Under the pieces are notes generated by a model. That model was not told the origin of the DNA. It did no database searches and was given only the letters and a program-made list of their open reading frames with translations. A program made the position numbers and the translations under genes. This document shows positions 17,220 through 21,003 of a DNA stretch of 23,912 bases, in pieces. Each line of letters starts with the position of its first letter. Position 1 is the stretch's first letter. The stretch is from Paulinella micropora (lineage: Eukaryota; Cercozoa; Imbricatea; Euglyphida): assembly GCA_009731375.1 (NCBI GenBank), contig BJOX01000281.1:177911-201822 (forward strand). The letters are read 5' to 3'.

Positions 17220-17678
17220 CCTACCTACCTACCTATCTATCTAGGCTTGGTTAAACATGATGTTGGAGGAGGTTGAAAACACAAATCTATCTATATCTCT
17301 ATCTCTATGCATACTGCAAGACGTAATCTGTCATGTTATGTATGAATTGTATGTATAAATCATCACATGATGATATATTGTGTGAATACTGCAGGGAAAC
17401 TGTGCAGAGTGATAGCCTGATGATGGGCGGTCACGATGCGACCAACATCAACGGTATGTATGTATGTATGTAATGTAATGTAATGTAAATGTAATTGTAA
17501 TTGTAAATGTAAATGTAAATGTAAATTTTGTATGTATGTATTTACGTATGGTAAGTACGTGGATGTATGTATGTCCGTACGTACGTATATGTATATATGT
17601 ACGTACGTACGTATGTATGTTTTTATGTAATGTATGTTTTTAGGCAAGCAGTCTTCCTACCAGGCCATCAACGCCTAA
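5108..17678 (+). CDS. GH72 beta-1,3-glucanosyltransferase (Gas/Gel-like), type I membrane form, 18 exons
   Basis: Predicted to cut and re-ligate beta-1,3-glucan chains at the cell surface (GH72 family role). Exons: 5108-5202, 5493-5573, 5807-5896, 6485-6590, 7298-7399, 8263-8348, 8596-8662, 9277-9326, 10320-10380, 10603-10688, 12186-12249, 13359-13445, 13998-14040, 14457-14533, about 14591-14746, 16734-16815, 17395-17453, 17644-17678. Every junction I could see is GT-AG and all phases agree, so no exon need be missing in the large gaps. The product is about 475 residues: signal peptide 1-28, DGSRFFMKG near 38-46, VNTLRIY at 78-84, acid/base Glu158 in IGNEV, DMFGIN at 228-233, nucleophile Glu273 in FSEMGC, one membrane helix, and a basic cytoplasmic tail ending YQAINA. 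Fungal relatives are usually GPI-anchored. No CBM43/X8 domain is visible. The family call rests on motif order and spacing recognised by eye. Confidence 0.88.
5365..5440 (+). repeat. (CT)n microsatellite in intron 1
   Basis: CT dinucleotides with two TTCT interruptions. A shorter CT tract is at 5217-5241. Confidence 0.96.
5493..5573 (+). CDS. GH72 gene exon 2: first strand of the catalytic domain
   Basis: Residues 32-59. It reads [17 protein letters not shown], corresponding to the family motif 'G.RFFIKGVAYQ' at the mature N-terminus. The acceptor is TGTGTAG|C and the donor AAAGG|GTAAAC. A decoy copy of its 3' end lies at 5735-5763. Confidence 0.82.
5583..5728 (+). repeat. (CATA)n microsatellite in intron 2
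   Basis: CATA tetranucleotides with GCAT/CACA variants. The decoy of exon 2 follows directly. Confidence 0.95.
5735..5763 (+). repeat. Decoy copy of exon 2 3' end
   Basis: Differs by two or three bases from the last 29 bases of exon 2 and is followed by GTGTGC, a possible donor. It sits after a (CATA)n array. Used as an extra exon it would read into TAG within four codons. Confidence 0.85.
5807..5896 (+). CDS. GH72 gene exon 3: NTLRIY motif
   Basis: Residues 59-89. It contains [11 protein letters not shown], matching the GH72 'G(V/I)NTIRVY.(V/I)D' strand that lines the active site. The acceptor is ACATAG|G and the donor TGCAG|GTTTCT. Two decoy copies of its 3' end follow in the intron. Confidence 0.9.
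5951..6202 (+). repeat. Two decoy copies of exon 3 3' end
   Basis: 5951-5976 repeats CAACACACTGCG...GACTGCAG with 13 internal bases deleted, followed by GTCTCT. 6164-6202 repeats the same 39-base exon end with substitutions that include an in-frame TAA, followed by GTTGCT. The intron segment TTGTTTCCTCTTTCTTCATT is also duplicated in front of both. (TTTC)n and (TTC)n fill the space between. Confidence 0.88.
5980..6135 (+). repeat. (TTTC)n then (TTC)n microsatellite in intron 3
   Basis: Compound pyrimidine array between the two exon 3 decoys. Confidence 0.96.
6234..6449. other. Assembly gap (216 N) in intron 3
   Basis: Bounded on both sides by C runs. The splice phase of exons 3 and 4 agrees, so no missing exon is needed. 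Confidence 0.99.
6485..6590 (+). CDS. GH72 gene exon 4
   Basis: Residues 89-124. It contains [17 protein letters not shown], matching the family segment 'AL.DAGIYV..DLS.P'. The acceptor is TTCTAG|G and the donor GCG|GTACAC, ending in phase 0. A near-complete copy of its last ~50 bases lies downstream with the donor GT changed to CT. Confidence 0.88.
6648..6867 (+). repeat. Decoy copies of exon 4 3' end
   Basis: 6648-6710 repeats the end of exon 4 (GTTCCCCTCACCTACC... GCAACCTCGCG) with the donor GT altered to CT, followed by the same GATA-rich flank. A short GGTACACATGAAGAGATAG fragment recurs near 6735. A more diverged copy of GGCGTCTTGGA.CGC lies at 6839-6867. Confidence 0.85.
6938..7059 (+). 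repeat. Two tandem ~63-bp units in intron 4
   Basis: GCAGTAATGCGC...GAGTTTGTGG(C/G)AGTC occurs at 6938 and again at 7001, with moderate divergence. It is unrelated to the exons as far as I can see. Confidence 0.8.
7298..7399 (+). CDS. GH72 gene exon 5: acid/base glutamate
   Basis: Residues 125-158. It ends [10 protein letters not shown]; Glu158 corresponds to the general acid/base of GH72 (fungal '..GFF.GNEV'). The acceptor is TTGGTAG|G and the donor GAG|GTATGA, so the GNE|V motif is split exactly at the exon junction. Confidence 0.92.
7410..7454. repeat. (G)n(C)n homopolymer junction at gap edge
   Basis: A run of about 24 G passes directly into about 20 C and then into N. A perfect G/C fold-back like this could stall sequencing or be an assembly artefact. 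Confidence 0.85.
7455..7632. other. Assembly gap (178 N) in intron 5
   Basis: Follows the G/C homopolymer junction. Exons 5 and 6 join in phase 0 and complete GNEV without missing residues. Confidence 0.99.
7633..8096. other. Intron 5 unique sequence, possible old repeat
   Basis: Ordinary-complexity sequence with CCCTCGGGGGATGGG and CCTTTTCAGGGGAACG segments, ending in (ATGT)n. No homologous copy lies in the window and no reading frame is convincing. Confidence 0.5.
8097..8244 (+). repeat. (CTAT)n arrays around the exon 6 decoy
   Basis: Two CTAT arrays (about 8097-8152 and 8195-8244) enclose the duplicated exon 6 start. Confidence 0.95.
8171..8197 (+). repeat. Decoy copy of exon 6 5' end
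   Basis: The first 27 bases of exon 6 (GTGATGAGTGATCTGG...) are repeated exactly after a CAG acceptor and run straight into (TCTA)n. The preceding intron bases CTACATGCTACGACATACAG also match the true acceptor region. Confidence 0.93.
8263..8348 (+). CDS. GH72 gene exon 6
   Basis: Residues 159-187. It begins VMSDLEYW, completing GNEV, and continues to [12 protein letters not shown], matching the family helix 'A.VRD.K.YI'. The acceptor is ACACACAG|G. The donor TTGG|GTCTCT was chosen because it alone gives the phase needed to join exon 7. Both ends of this exon have decoy copies. Confidence 0.88.
8388..8529 (+). repeat. Three decoy copies of exon 6 3' end within (CT)n
   Basis: CTCAAGC(A/G)CTACATGGC...TTGGGTCTCTC recurs at 8388-8412, 8452-8475 and 8506-8529, separated by pure CT tracts. 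The first two keep the GTCTCT donor. The third is degraded to ATTCATTGTCTC. Confidence 0.93.
8596..8662 (+). CDS. GH72 gene exon 7
   Basis: Residues 187-209. It reads [16 protein letters not shown], corresponding to the fungal 'R.IPVGYSAAD' strand. The acceptor is ATCTCAG|G and the donor GAG|GTCTGT. The other two frames hit stops, which fixes the phase. Confidence 0.85.
9105..9265 (+). repeat. ATGT / TAATG / TTATG microsatellites in intron 7
   Basis: Tetra- and pentanucleotide variants in succession (TATG, TAATG, TTATG) ending just before exon 8. No copy of an exon edge was found here. Confidence 0.9.
9277..9326 (+). CDS. GH72 gene exon 8
   Basis: Residues 210-226. It reads [12 protein letters not shown], matching the family '..R..LA.YL.CG'. 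The acceptor is TTGTAG|G and the donor TACAG|GTTTAT. At 50 bases it is one of the shortest exons. Confidence 0.87.
9335..9460 (+). repeat. (TTTA)n microsatellite in intron 8
   Basis: TTTA array drifting to TTTG/TTTC. It is followed by CTAT-like sequence that leads into the exon 9 acceptor array. Confidence 0.95.
9661..10335 (+). repeat. Ten-copy ~70-bp tandem array of the exon 9 acceptor
   Basis: Copies of GCAGTATAGACATGTTTGG start near 9666, 9761, 9831, 9901, 9965, 10036, 10106, 10176, 10246 and 10316. The last five are spaced exactly 70 bases. The tenth is the true exon 9 start. One decoy has CAC in place of CAG, one has TATAAACATG, one lacks TATA. The interval holds a CTAT-rich segment with TTTCTATTTATCGATC. 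Confidence 0.95.
10320..10380 (+). CDS. GH72 gene exon 9: DMFGIN motif
   Basis: Residues 226-246. It reads [14 protein letters not shown], matching the GH72 'D(F/I)YG.N.Y.WC' strand. The acceptor TTTGCAG|T is the last of about ten tandem near-identical acceptors. Only this copy continues into the full exon. The donor is AAG|GTACGT. Confidence 0.92.
10395..10595 (+). repeat. CATA / CA / CG microsatellites in intron 9
   Basis: CTAC, CATA, GTAC, then CACACA and alternating GCGCGC up to the exon 10 acceptor. Confidence 0.95.
10603..10688 (+). CDS. GH72 gene exon 10: nucleophile glutamate
   Basis: Residues 247-275. It ends [10 protein letters not shown]; Glu273 corresponds to the nucleophile in the family motif '(V/I)P.FFSEYGC'. 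HNTS at 263-266 is a possible N-glycosylation site. The acceptor is ATGTAG|G and the donor ATGGG|GTAAGA. A C/T homopolymer and an assembly gap follow at once. Confidence 0.92.
10757..11429. other. Assembly gap (673 N) in intron 10
   Basis: Follows C and T homopolymers. It probably hides the 5' part of LINE-like copy A. Confidence 0.99.
11430..11745 (+). mobile_element. LINE-like 3' end with (ATT)n tail, copy A
   Basis: From about 11515 to 11677 it matches 16464-16623 with only a G-run length change and very few substitutions. It ends CAGATATAGTA followed by (ATT)n. The upstream part is lost in a gap. No reverse transcriptase is visible, so the LINE assignment rests on the simple-repeat 3' tail and repetition, and a different element class is possible. 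Confidence 0.5.
11746..12046 (+). mobile_element. tRNA-derived SINE-like element with (ATT)n tail, full-length copy
   Basis: The head at 11746-11821 looks like a tRNA. It has a possible acceptor stem GACACCG/CGGTGCC (6 of 7 pairs), an A box TAGCCCAGTGG, a B box AGTTCGATTCC, and an ACCA end like a discriminator base plus CCA. The body continues to CAGAGAAGCACT (12014) and includes a duplicated AGTATTTTCATT segment. An (ATT)n tail follows. It lies in intron 10, directly after the (ATT)n tail of a LINE-like 3' end. A second copy at 14905 supports mobility. Confidence 0.75.
12061..12134 (+). repeat. Decoy copy of exon 11 acceptor and 5' end
   Basis: TTCATTCATGGCTGGT(C/T)TGTTT followed by an AG acceptor and about 31 bases of exon 11 (AAAGAGCTCTTCAAC.GAGAGAACG) is present once as a decoy and again, with few differences, at the real junction (12158-12216). 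TTATTATT lies between them. Confidence 0.9.
12186..12249 (+). CDS. GH72 gene exon 11
   Basis: Residues 275-296. It starts with the Cys that completes FSEMGC and continues [10 protein letters not shown]. The phase joins exon 10 directly, so nothing coding is needed from the 10757-11429 gap. The acceptor is GCCTAG|A and the donor CAA|GTATGT. A decoy copy of its first ~30 bases with its acceptor lies at 12101-12134. Confidence 0.85.
12253..12415 (+). repeat. (CTAT)n / (CTAC)n microsatellite in intron 11
   Basis: Alternating CTAT and CTAC blocks directly before the left 188-bp repeat. The same CTAT/CTAC pattern resumes after the right copy at 13147-13275. Confidence 0.95.
12416..12603 (+). repeat. 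188-bp direct repeat, left copy (intron 11)
   Basis: Begins TTCTGCAAGGGGCGC and ends TTAGTCGATATCTC. It is nearly identical to 12944-13146, apart from a few substitutions and a 15-base insertion in the right copy. (CTAT)n precedes it. The ends are not TG...CA, so calling it an LTR is not justified. Confidence 0.9.
12944..13146 (+). repeat. 203-bp direct repeat, right copy (intron 11)
   Basis: Same unit as 12416-12603, with TATCGCCTATATCAG duplicated in tandem (the 15 extra bases). It is preceded by the purine-rich GGAGGTGGGAG and followed by a (CTAC/CTAT)n array. The 340 bases between the two copies have no coding potential that I recognise. Confidence 0.9.
13359..13445 (+). CDS. GH72 gene exon 12
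   Basis: Residues 297-325. It contains [18 protein letters not shown], matching the family 'SPDMT.V.SGG.VYEY'. The acceptor is TCTGCAG|G and the donor ATG|GTATAG. An assembly gap begins nine bases after the exon. Confidence 0.9.
13455..13884. other. Assembly gap (430 N) in intron 12
   Basis: Begins nine bases after exon 12 and ends in a (CT)n tract. A missing phase-neutral exon cannot be fully excluded. Confidence 0.99.
13998..14040 (+). CDS. GH72 gene exon 13
   Basis: Residues 326-340. It reads [14 protein letters not shown]. The acceptor is TATCTAG|G. The donor CCTG|GTCTGG leaves phase 1, which exon 14 completes. The first intron bases, GTCTGGACTTCAAG, closely resemble the start of exon 14. 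A donor 18 bases further on would give LDFK but does not fit the phase of exon 14. Confidence 0.8.
14076..14450 (+). repeat. (GATT)n / (GATG)n microsatellites in intron 13
   Basis: GATG, GATT, TTTGA and TTGG variants fill the intron on both sides of the exon 14 decoy. Confidence 0.95.
14259..14292 (+). repeat. Decoy copy of exon 14 5' end
   Basis: Identical over 34 bases to 14457-14490 and preceded by the same CTTCAG acceptor, but it runs into (GATT)n. Read in frame it reaches TGA after a few codons. Confidence 0.95.
14457..14533 (+). CDS. GH72 gene exon 14
   Basis: Residues 340-365. It reads [16 protein letters not shown], corresponding to the end of the catalytic domain ('L.DF..LK.QL'). 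The acceptor is CTTCAG|G and the donor CCG|GTAGAG. A G-run and a 10-N gap follow. A 34/34 identical copy of its start lies at 14259-14292. Confidence 0.82.
14581..14590. other. Nominal 10-N gap at intron 14 / exon 15
   Basis: Follows a long G run. Ten N is probably a placeholder of unknown true length. It hides the exon 15 acceptor. Confidence 0.95.
14591..14746 (+). CDS. GH72 gene exon 15: juxtamembrane region
   Basis: About 51 visible residues from [14 protein letters not shown] to TGLFGSG. The 5' edge and acceptor lie in or beside the 10-N gap at 14581-14590, so the start is approximate. The donor AGTG|GTCAAA gives phase 1, which exon 16 completes. I recognise no domain; it links the catalytic domain to the membrane helix. 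Confidence 0.75.
14905..15190 (+). mobile_element. tRNA-derived SINE-like element, 5'-truncated copy
   Basis: Nearly identical to 11777-12014 but lacking the first ~31 bases, including the A box. It is flanked on both sides by (ATT)n. It keeps the B box AGTTCGATTCC and the same 3' end GAGAAGCACT before the ATT tail. It lies in intron 15. Confidence 0.75.
15246..15400 (+). repeat. ~27-bp minisatellite, about six units
   Basis: Units like GGTTCCGAGGCTATGTCGTT in succession, with small length changes, inside the possible element before the large gap. Confidence 0.85.
15685..16463. other. Assembly gap (779 N) in intron 15
   Basis: Lies inside the possible LINE-like copy B. Confidence 0.99.
16734..16815 (+). 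CDS. GH72 gene exon 16: transmembrane helix
   Basis: It encodes [17 protein letters not shown] followed by [10 protein letters not shown] ~19-residue hydrophobic stretch and then a basic cluster predicts a type I single-pass anchor with a cytoplasmic C-terminus. The acceptor is TTCACAG|G and the donor TCTCG|GTTCAC. A decoy copy of its 3' end with a donor lies at 16870-16910. Confidence 0.82.
16870..16910 (+). repeat. Decoy copy of exon 16 3' end
   Basis: TACTACAAGCGAGGACT(C/G)CGC and the following ATGAAATCTCG are repeated, again followed by a GT (GTCCAC). An ATGT-rich array separates it from the real exon end. Confidence 0.92.
17105..17394 (+). repeat. Duplicated 3' end of intron 16 including acceptor
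   Basis: About 77 bases, beginning CAAGACGTA(A)TCTG and ending CTGCAG, occur at 17105-17181 and again at 17317-17394. Only the second leads into exon 17; the first is followed by a (CT)n/(TA)n tract. Confidence 0.9.
17395..17453 (+). CDS. GH72 gene exon 17: cytoplasmic tail
   Basis: It reads [19 protein letters not shown]. The acceptor is CTGCAG|G and the donor AACG|GTATGT. The 3' part of the preceding intron, including its acceptor, is present twice (17105-17181 and 17317-17394). Confidence 0.78.
17644..17678 (+). CDS. GH72 gene exon 18: C-terminus and stop
   Basis: It completes the protein with [10 protein letters not shown] and a TAA stop. The acceptor is TTTTTAG|G. YQAI fits the YxxPhi tyrosine sorting pattern, which in other eukaryotes is read by clathrin adaptors; a sorting role here is inference. 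Confidence 0.78.
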
Positions 17679-20600
17679 CTGCCCTCCGCAGCATCTGCCT
17701 GCAGCATTCCTGAACGACTTTCAACAATTAGAAGAGAAAAATTGGCCACGCCACTGTGGCCACGCCACTCAAGTTTGCCCCCCTTTTACTTCTTTCTCAC
17801 ACTCAAGGATTTGAATTTTGAAGGTATTTCTAGCGACATTCGAATGCCAAAGCATCCATCTTTGATTTCGTCTTTCTAAATCAGTGTTTGAAGTACAAAA
17901 ATGCTGACCACGTCGTTTGGAAGCTCTTGGCATGAGCTTTCGAACGATGGCTTTAGCATAGCTATCACACTAACATTGATGGAGAAGGTTGAATAATTAA
18001 GGGTGCGGTTGTCGACCGGCCGGCCCAAAATAATAGACAAAATTCTTCCGTATTTTGCGTTTGATTTTTTGTTTTTGCATTTTTGGTTCTAAGGTGGACG
18101 GGTTTGCCACTTGAGTTATCGGTTAGTAGTACGAGCATGCGGAGCCATGTCTGTTGGAAGTCTCTTGCTTTGAAACTGTCAACAGTTGGCTTCAGCATGG
18201 TCATAAAGCAACTGAGAGTGAAGAGAACGATGAGGGGCGCAAATTGAATGACATGATTTCGAGTTGTTGTCGGCAGTAATACCCGCCCCAGAAAAATCTG
18301 GCGCTTGTGCCGCCAGCCATCCACCACACGGAGTGTGGGGAGCGTTGGCCATATCGGGCCGTTCACGTGTCCAGGCAACGTAACCACGTGAGGCAGTCGG
18401 AGAGTAGGCACGTAATACATAATCGTAAATGAAAAAAAAAAAAAAAAGACATGGAGGGAGTGAAAGGAGTAAGTGTTAGGAGTGAGTGTGTGTGGTGTGG
18501 TGTGGAGAGAGAGAGAGAGAACATCAAATGATTCTTTTTTTGAAAATTGTTTTTTCTTGCGCTTGATTTGAGATAGAACAATCATTAATGTACGTGGACA
18601 TGCATCTACGCATATAGCGATCTATGCAAACATGCATGTATGGACATAGTTGGAAAGCGGTGATTTCTGCGTTTTTCCAACGGTGCTTTCAACCGCAGCA
18701 TATCTTGTTTATCGACAGAGAAAAAGGAGTTTTGACATTGAGTCATGCAGGTATTTTGTATCCACCTTATTAATAATACATTAATATCAACAACAACAAC
18801 AACAAAAGCTCGGCATGAGAGCAATATTCATCCGATCTTGTGTATTTGTGCGTAGATGTAACAATATATACAGTTGTGCATGCAATACAATCCGACATGT
18901 CATGCAGTATTTTGTAGGCGCAGATAGGTAAATATGTGCTACTTTATCATACCCTGTGTCAACCCAGACACAATAAGAGGCCGTTAATAATAATAACCCT
19001 CTTAGCCGGGTAACGATAATAATGCTCCTAGTAACCGGTATACTTTTTAGACCGGAATATATTATCGCTAGGCCGGACCACGGGAATTGGCTATTGGACA
19101 ATTAATTAGACCCTCCTCAGTTATGTACCTTATTGCTCAATTATACGTTAGCAGTAGTCGTTACTGCTAGTAGTATTATTAGTTATTAACAGTCAATTAG
19201 AGTAGCTTTCCTGGTACTGGTGGCAGCAGCTTTTTATATACCATTACCACTTTTACCCATATCAGTGCGTTTCGTGAGTCAATTTCTAGAGGTACATCTT
19301 TTGTGTGACGTCGTCAAATAGACTAGCGGGAATTGTTTCATTATTGTTAAATTCTTCGTGGAAAATCGCAAGCCGGTAGGAGGGGGACGCCCCGAGTGCC
19401 GGTTGTCGTAGAGAAGTTGCGAGGGTTTTCTCCATTGTGTTATAGGCCTTGGAGCGTTTCGTTAACCGATCGCAGAAGAAGACCCGGTTCGTTCAAGTGG
19501 TGGCACGGTTGAGTCTACCTTATTAAGTGACCCCCTGTCAGGAAAGTGCGCATTTCTGTAAAATTTCACATTTTTGTGCCTACAGCTGATCACTGTAGAT
19601 ACTAGGCTTCCCACGCTCTGCTCTGCTTGTGTGCAGTGGAAGTGCAAGGTGGGAGACAAGAGAGACAAGCATGACCGACAGACAGATGGTTGCTTCGTAT
19701 CGTTCAGGTTACGCGAGAGGGGTTGTGCCTCTGAAATGCTATTGTTCTTGTTAAGGGGGGTTTGCTGAACCGTCTGTGTTTGTTTCCTTGCGGTGAAGCC
19801 GACACACTAGCATACAATTTGTTGTGCTCTCTCTTGCTTTCGAGCTGAAGGGTGTGTTGAACGTGTTTGTTTCCTTGCTGAGAAGGACACACTGACACAC
19901 TAGTCTCTTTATCATATGTAATGCCCCCAACGATAGCTCGTAAAAAGTCGGTAATACAACCAAACACAGTCCTCAAGAATGAGAATGATGTCTCGTTGTA
20001 TCAGTGAAGCCAAAAAGGAAAACGGCAACAGACCAGGAATAAAATGGCATCAGGTCCAATCCGGACAAATAATACTGAAAAACAAGCTGGTGCACCTGTC
20101 ACCAGCCTGGGAAAAGGTATTTTTTACCGGCTATCCGGGGGGTGATGCCTACAGTACCCCCTCCCGATTTTATGACGGAAATATTAATAGCATTTTCGTC
20201 ATACACCTTCTGATTTCTTTCTGCAAATAGTATGCGCTATGGAGTCATGCCACACAGCGCATCGACCCACGGATAGACGCTAAAAGACGATAAATATATC
20301 CTCATACGGCACGTCAAAGCGGATTCTCTAGCCTTTCTTGTAAATTTTGAACTCCTTCCCCTCAATTTCTTTTTTTTTCTTTTTTTTTTTTCGGCAGTAT
20401 GTCAAGAACAAACGTACAATTAATAAAAAAATACAAGCAACGTGGTGCTGTAGTACGATTCCCCCTTTGATCTCCTTCTTCTTCTTATCATTATCATTAT
20501 TATTATTATTATTCACAGGGAGATCGTAAGTACATTGTCTTTTTTAATGACATACCCTTGTATAAGGCGGATATCCTATGATATAGTATTAGGGGGCCAG

Positions 20601-21003
20601 TCCTAATAGCTATATCCGAAGTCGAGGTGTATGTACCCGACCCTGCGATATACCGACACAAGTAGAGATTGACCGTGCTCAGGTACGACAGTATATAATC
20701 TATCGTAAAAAATAATTTAATGAAAGTTTCAGAGAACATTTCATTTTCGAGAACATCATCCCAGGACTTGGAAAGGGTCATACCCGGGAACACCATCGCT
20801 CAATACACTAGCGATCCCCGTATACGGTGTAGTATCATCGTCGATCGACCTTTCGCACTCGTATGTTGCGATCGAATGCCAAGTTATATCACTGAGTCTT
20901 TTTAATATTCATATTGATAACTGATGATGCATGATCAAATCATGATACGCCGTGGGCAATCAATCAGTTTATTTGAGACGCATAAAGAAAAATAGTTTCT
21001 TTG
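17679..21003. other. Intergenic region: 3' flank of GH72 gene and left flank of retrotransposon
   Basis: The first few hundred bases are presumably the 3' untranslated region; GGCCACGCCACT is repeated in tandem near 17743-17768, and no clear AATAAA is close by. The rest has ordinary complexity with poly-A at 18430-18446, poly-T near 20368-20391 and an ATT cluster near 20490-20512. The 3' LTR of the minus-strand element should lie toward the right end but is not recognisable. I support no gene here. Confidence 0.6.
19763..19903 (+). repeat. Two diverged ~48-bp direct repeats
   Basis: TGTTTGTTTCCTTGC...GACACACTAG occurs at 19763-19810 and 19855-19903, with indels. Confidence 0.75.

Noticed and set aside
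17965-18585. A 206-codon open frame on the minus strand
   Set aside because: It includes poly-Phe from a poly-A tract and a Ser-Leu run from (GA)n, and I recognise no domain. It is probably chance, though a lineage-specific gene cannot be excluded.
19979-20230. 83-codon plus-strand open frame
   Set aside because: No recognisable domain, no splice or neighbour support, and it lies in the flank of the retrotransposon.
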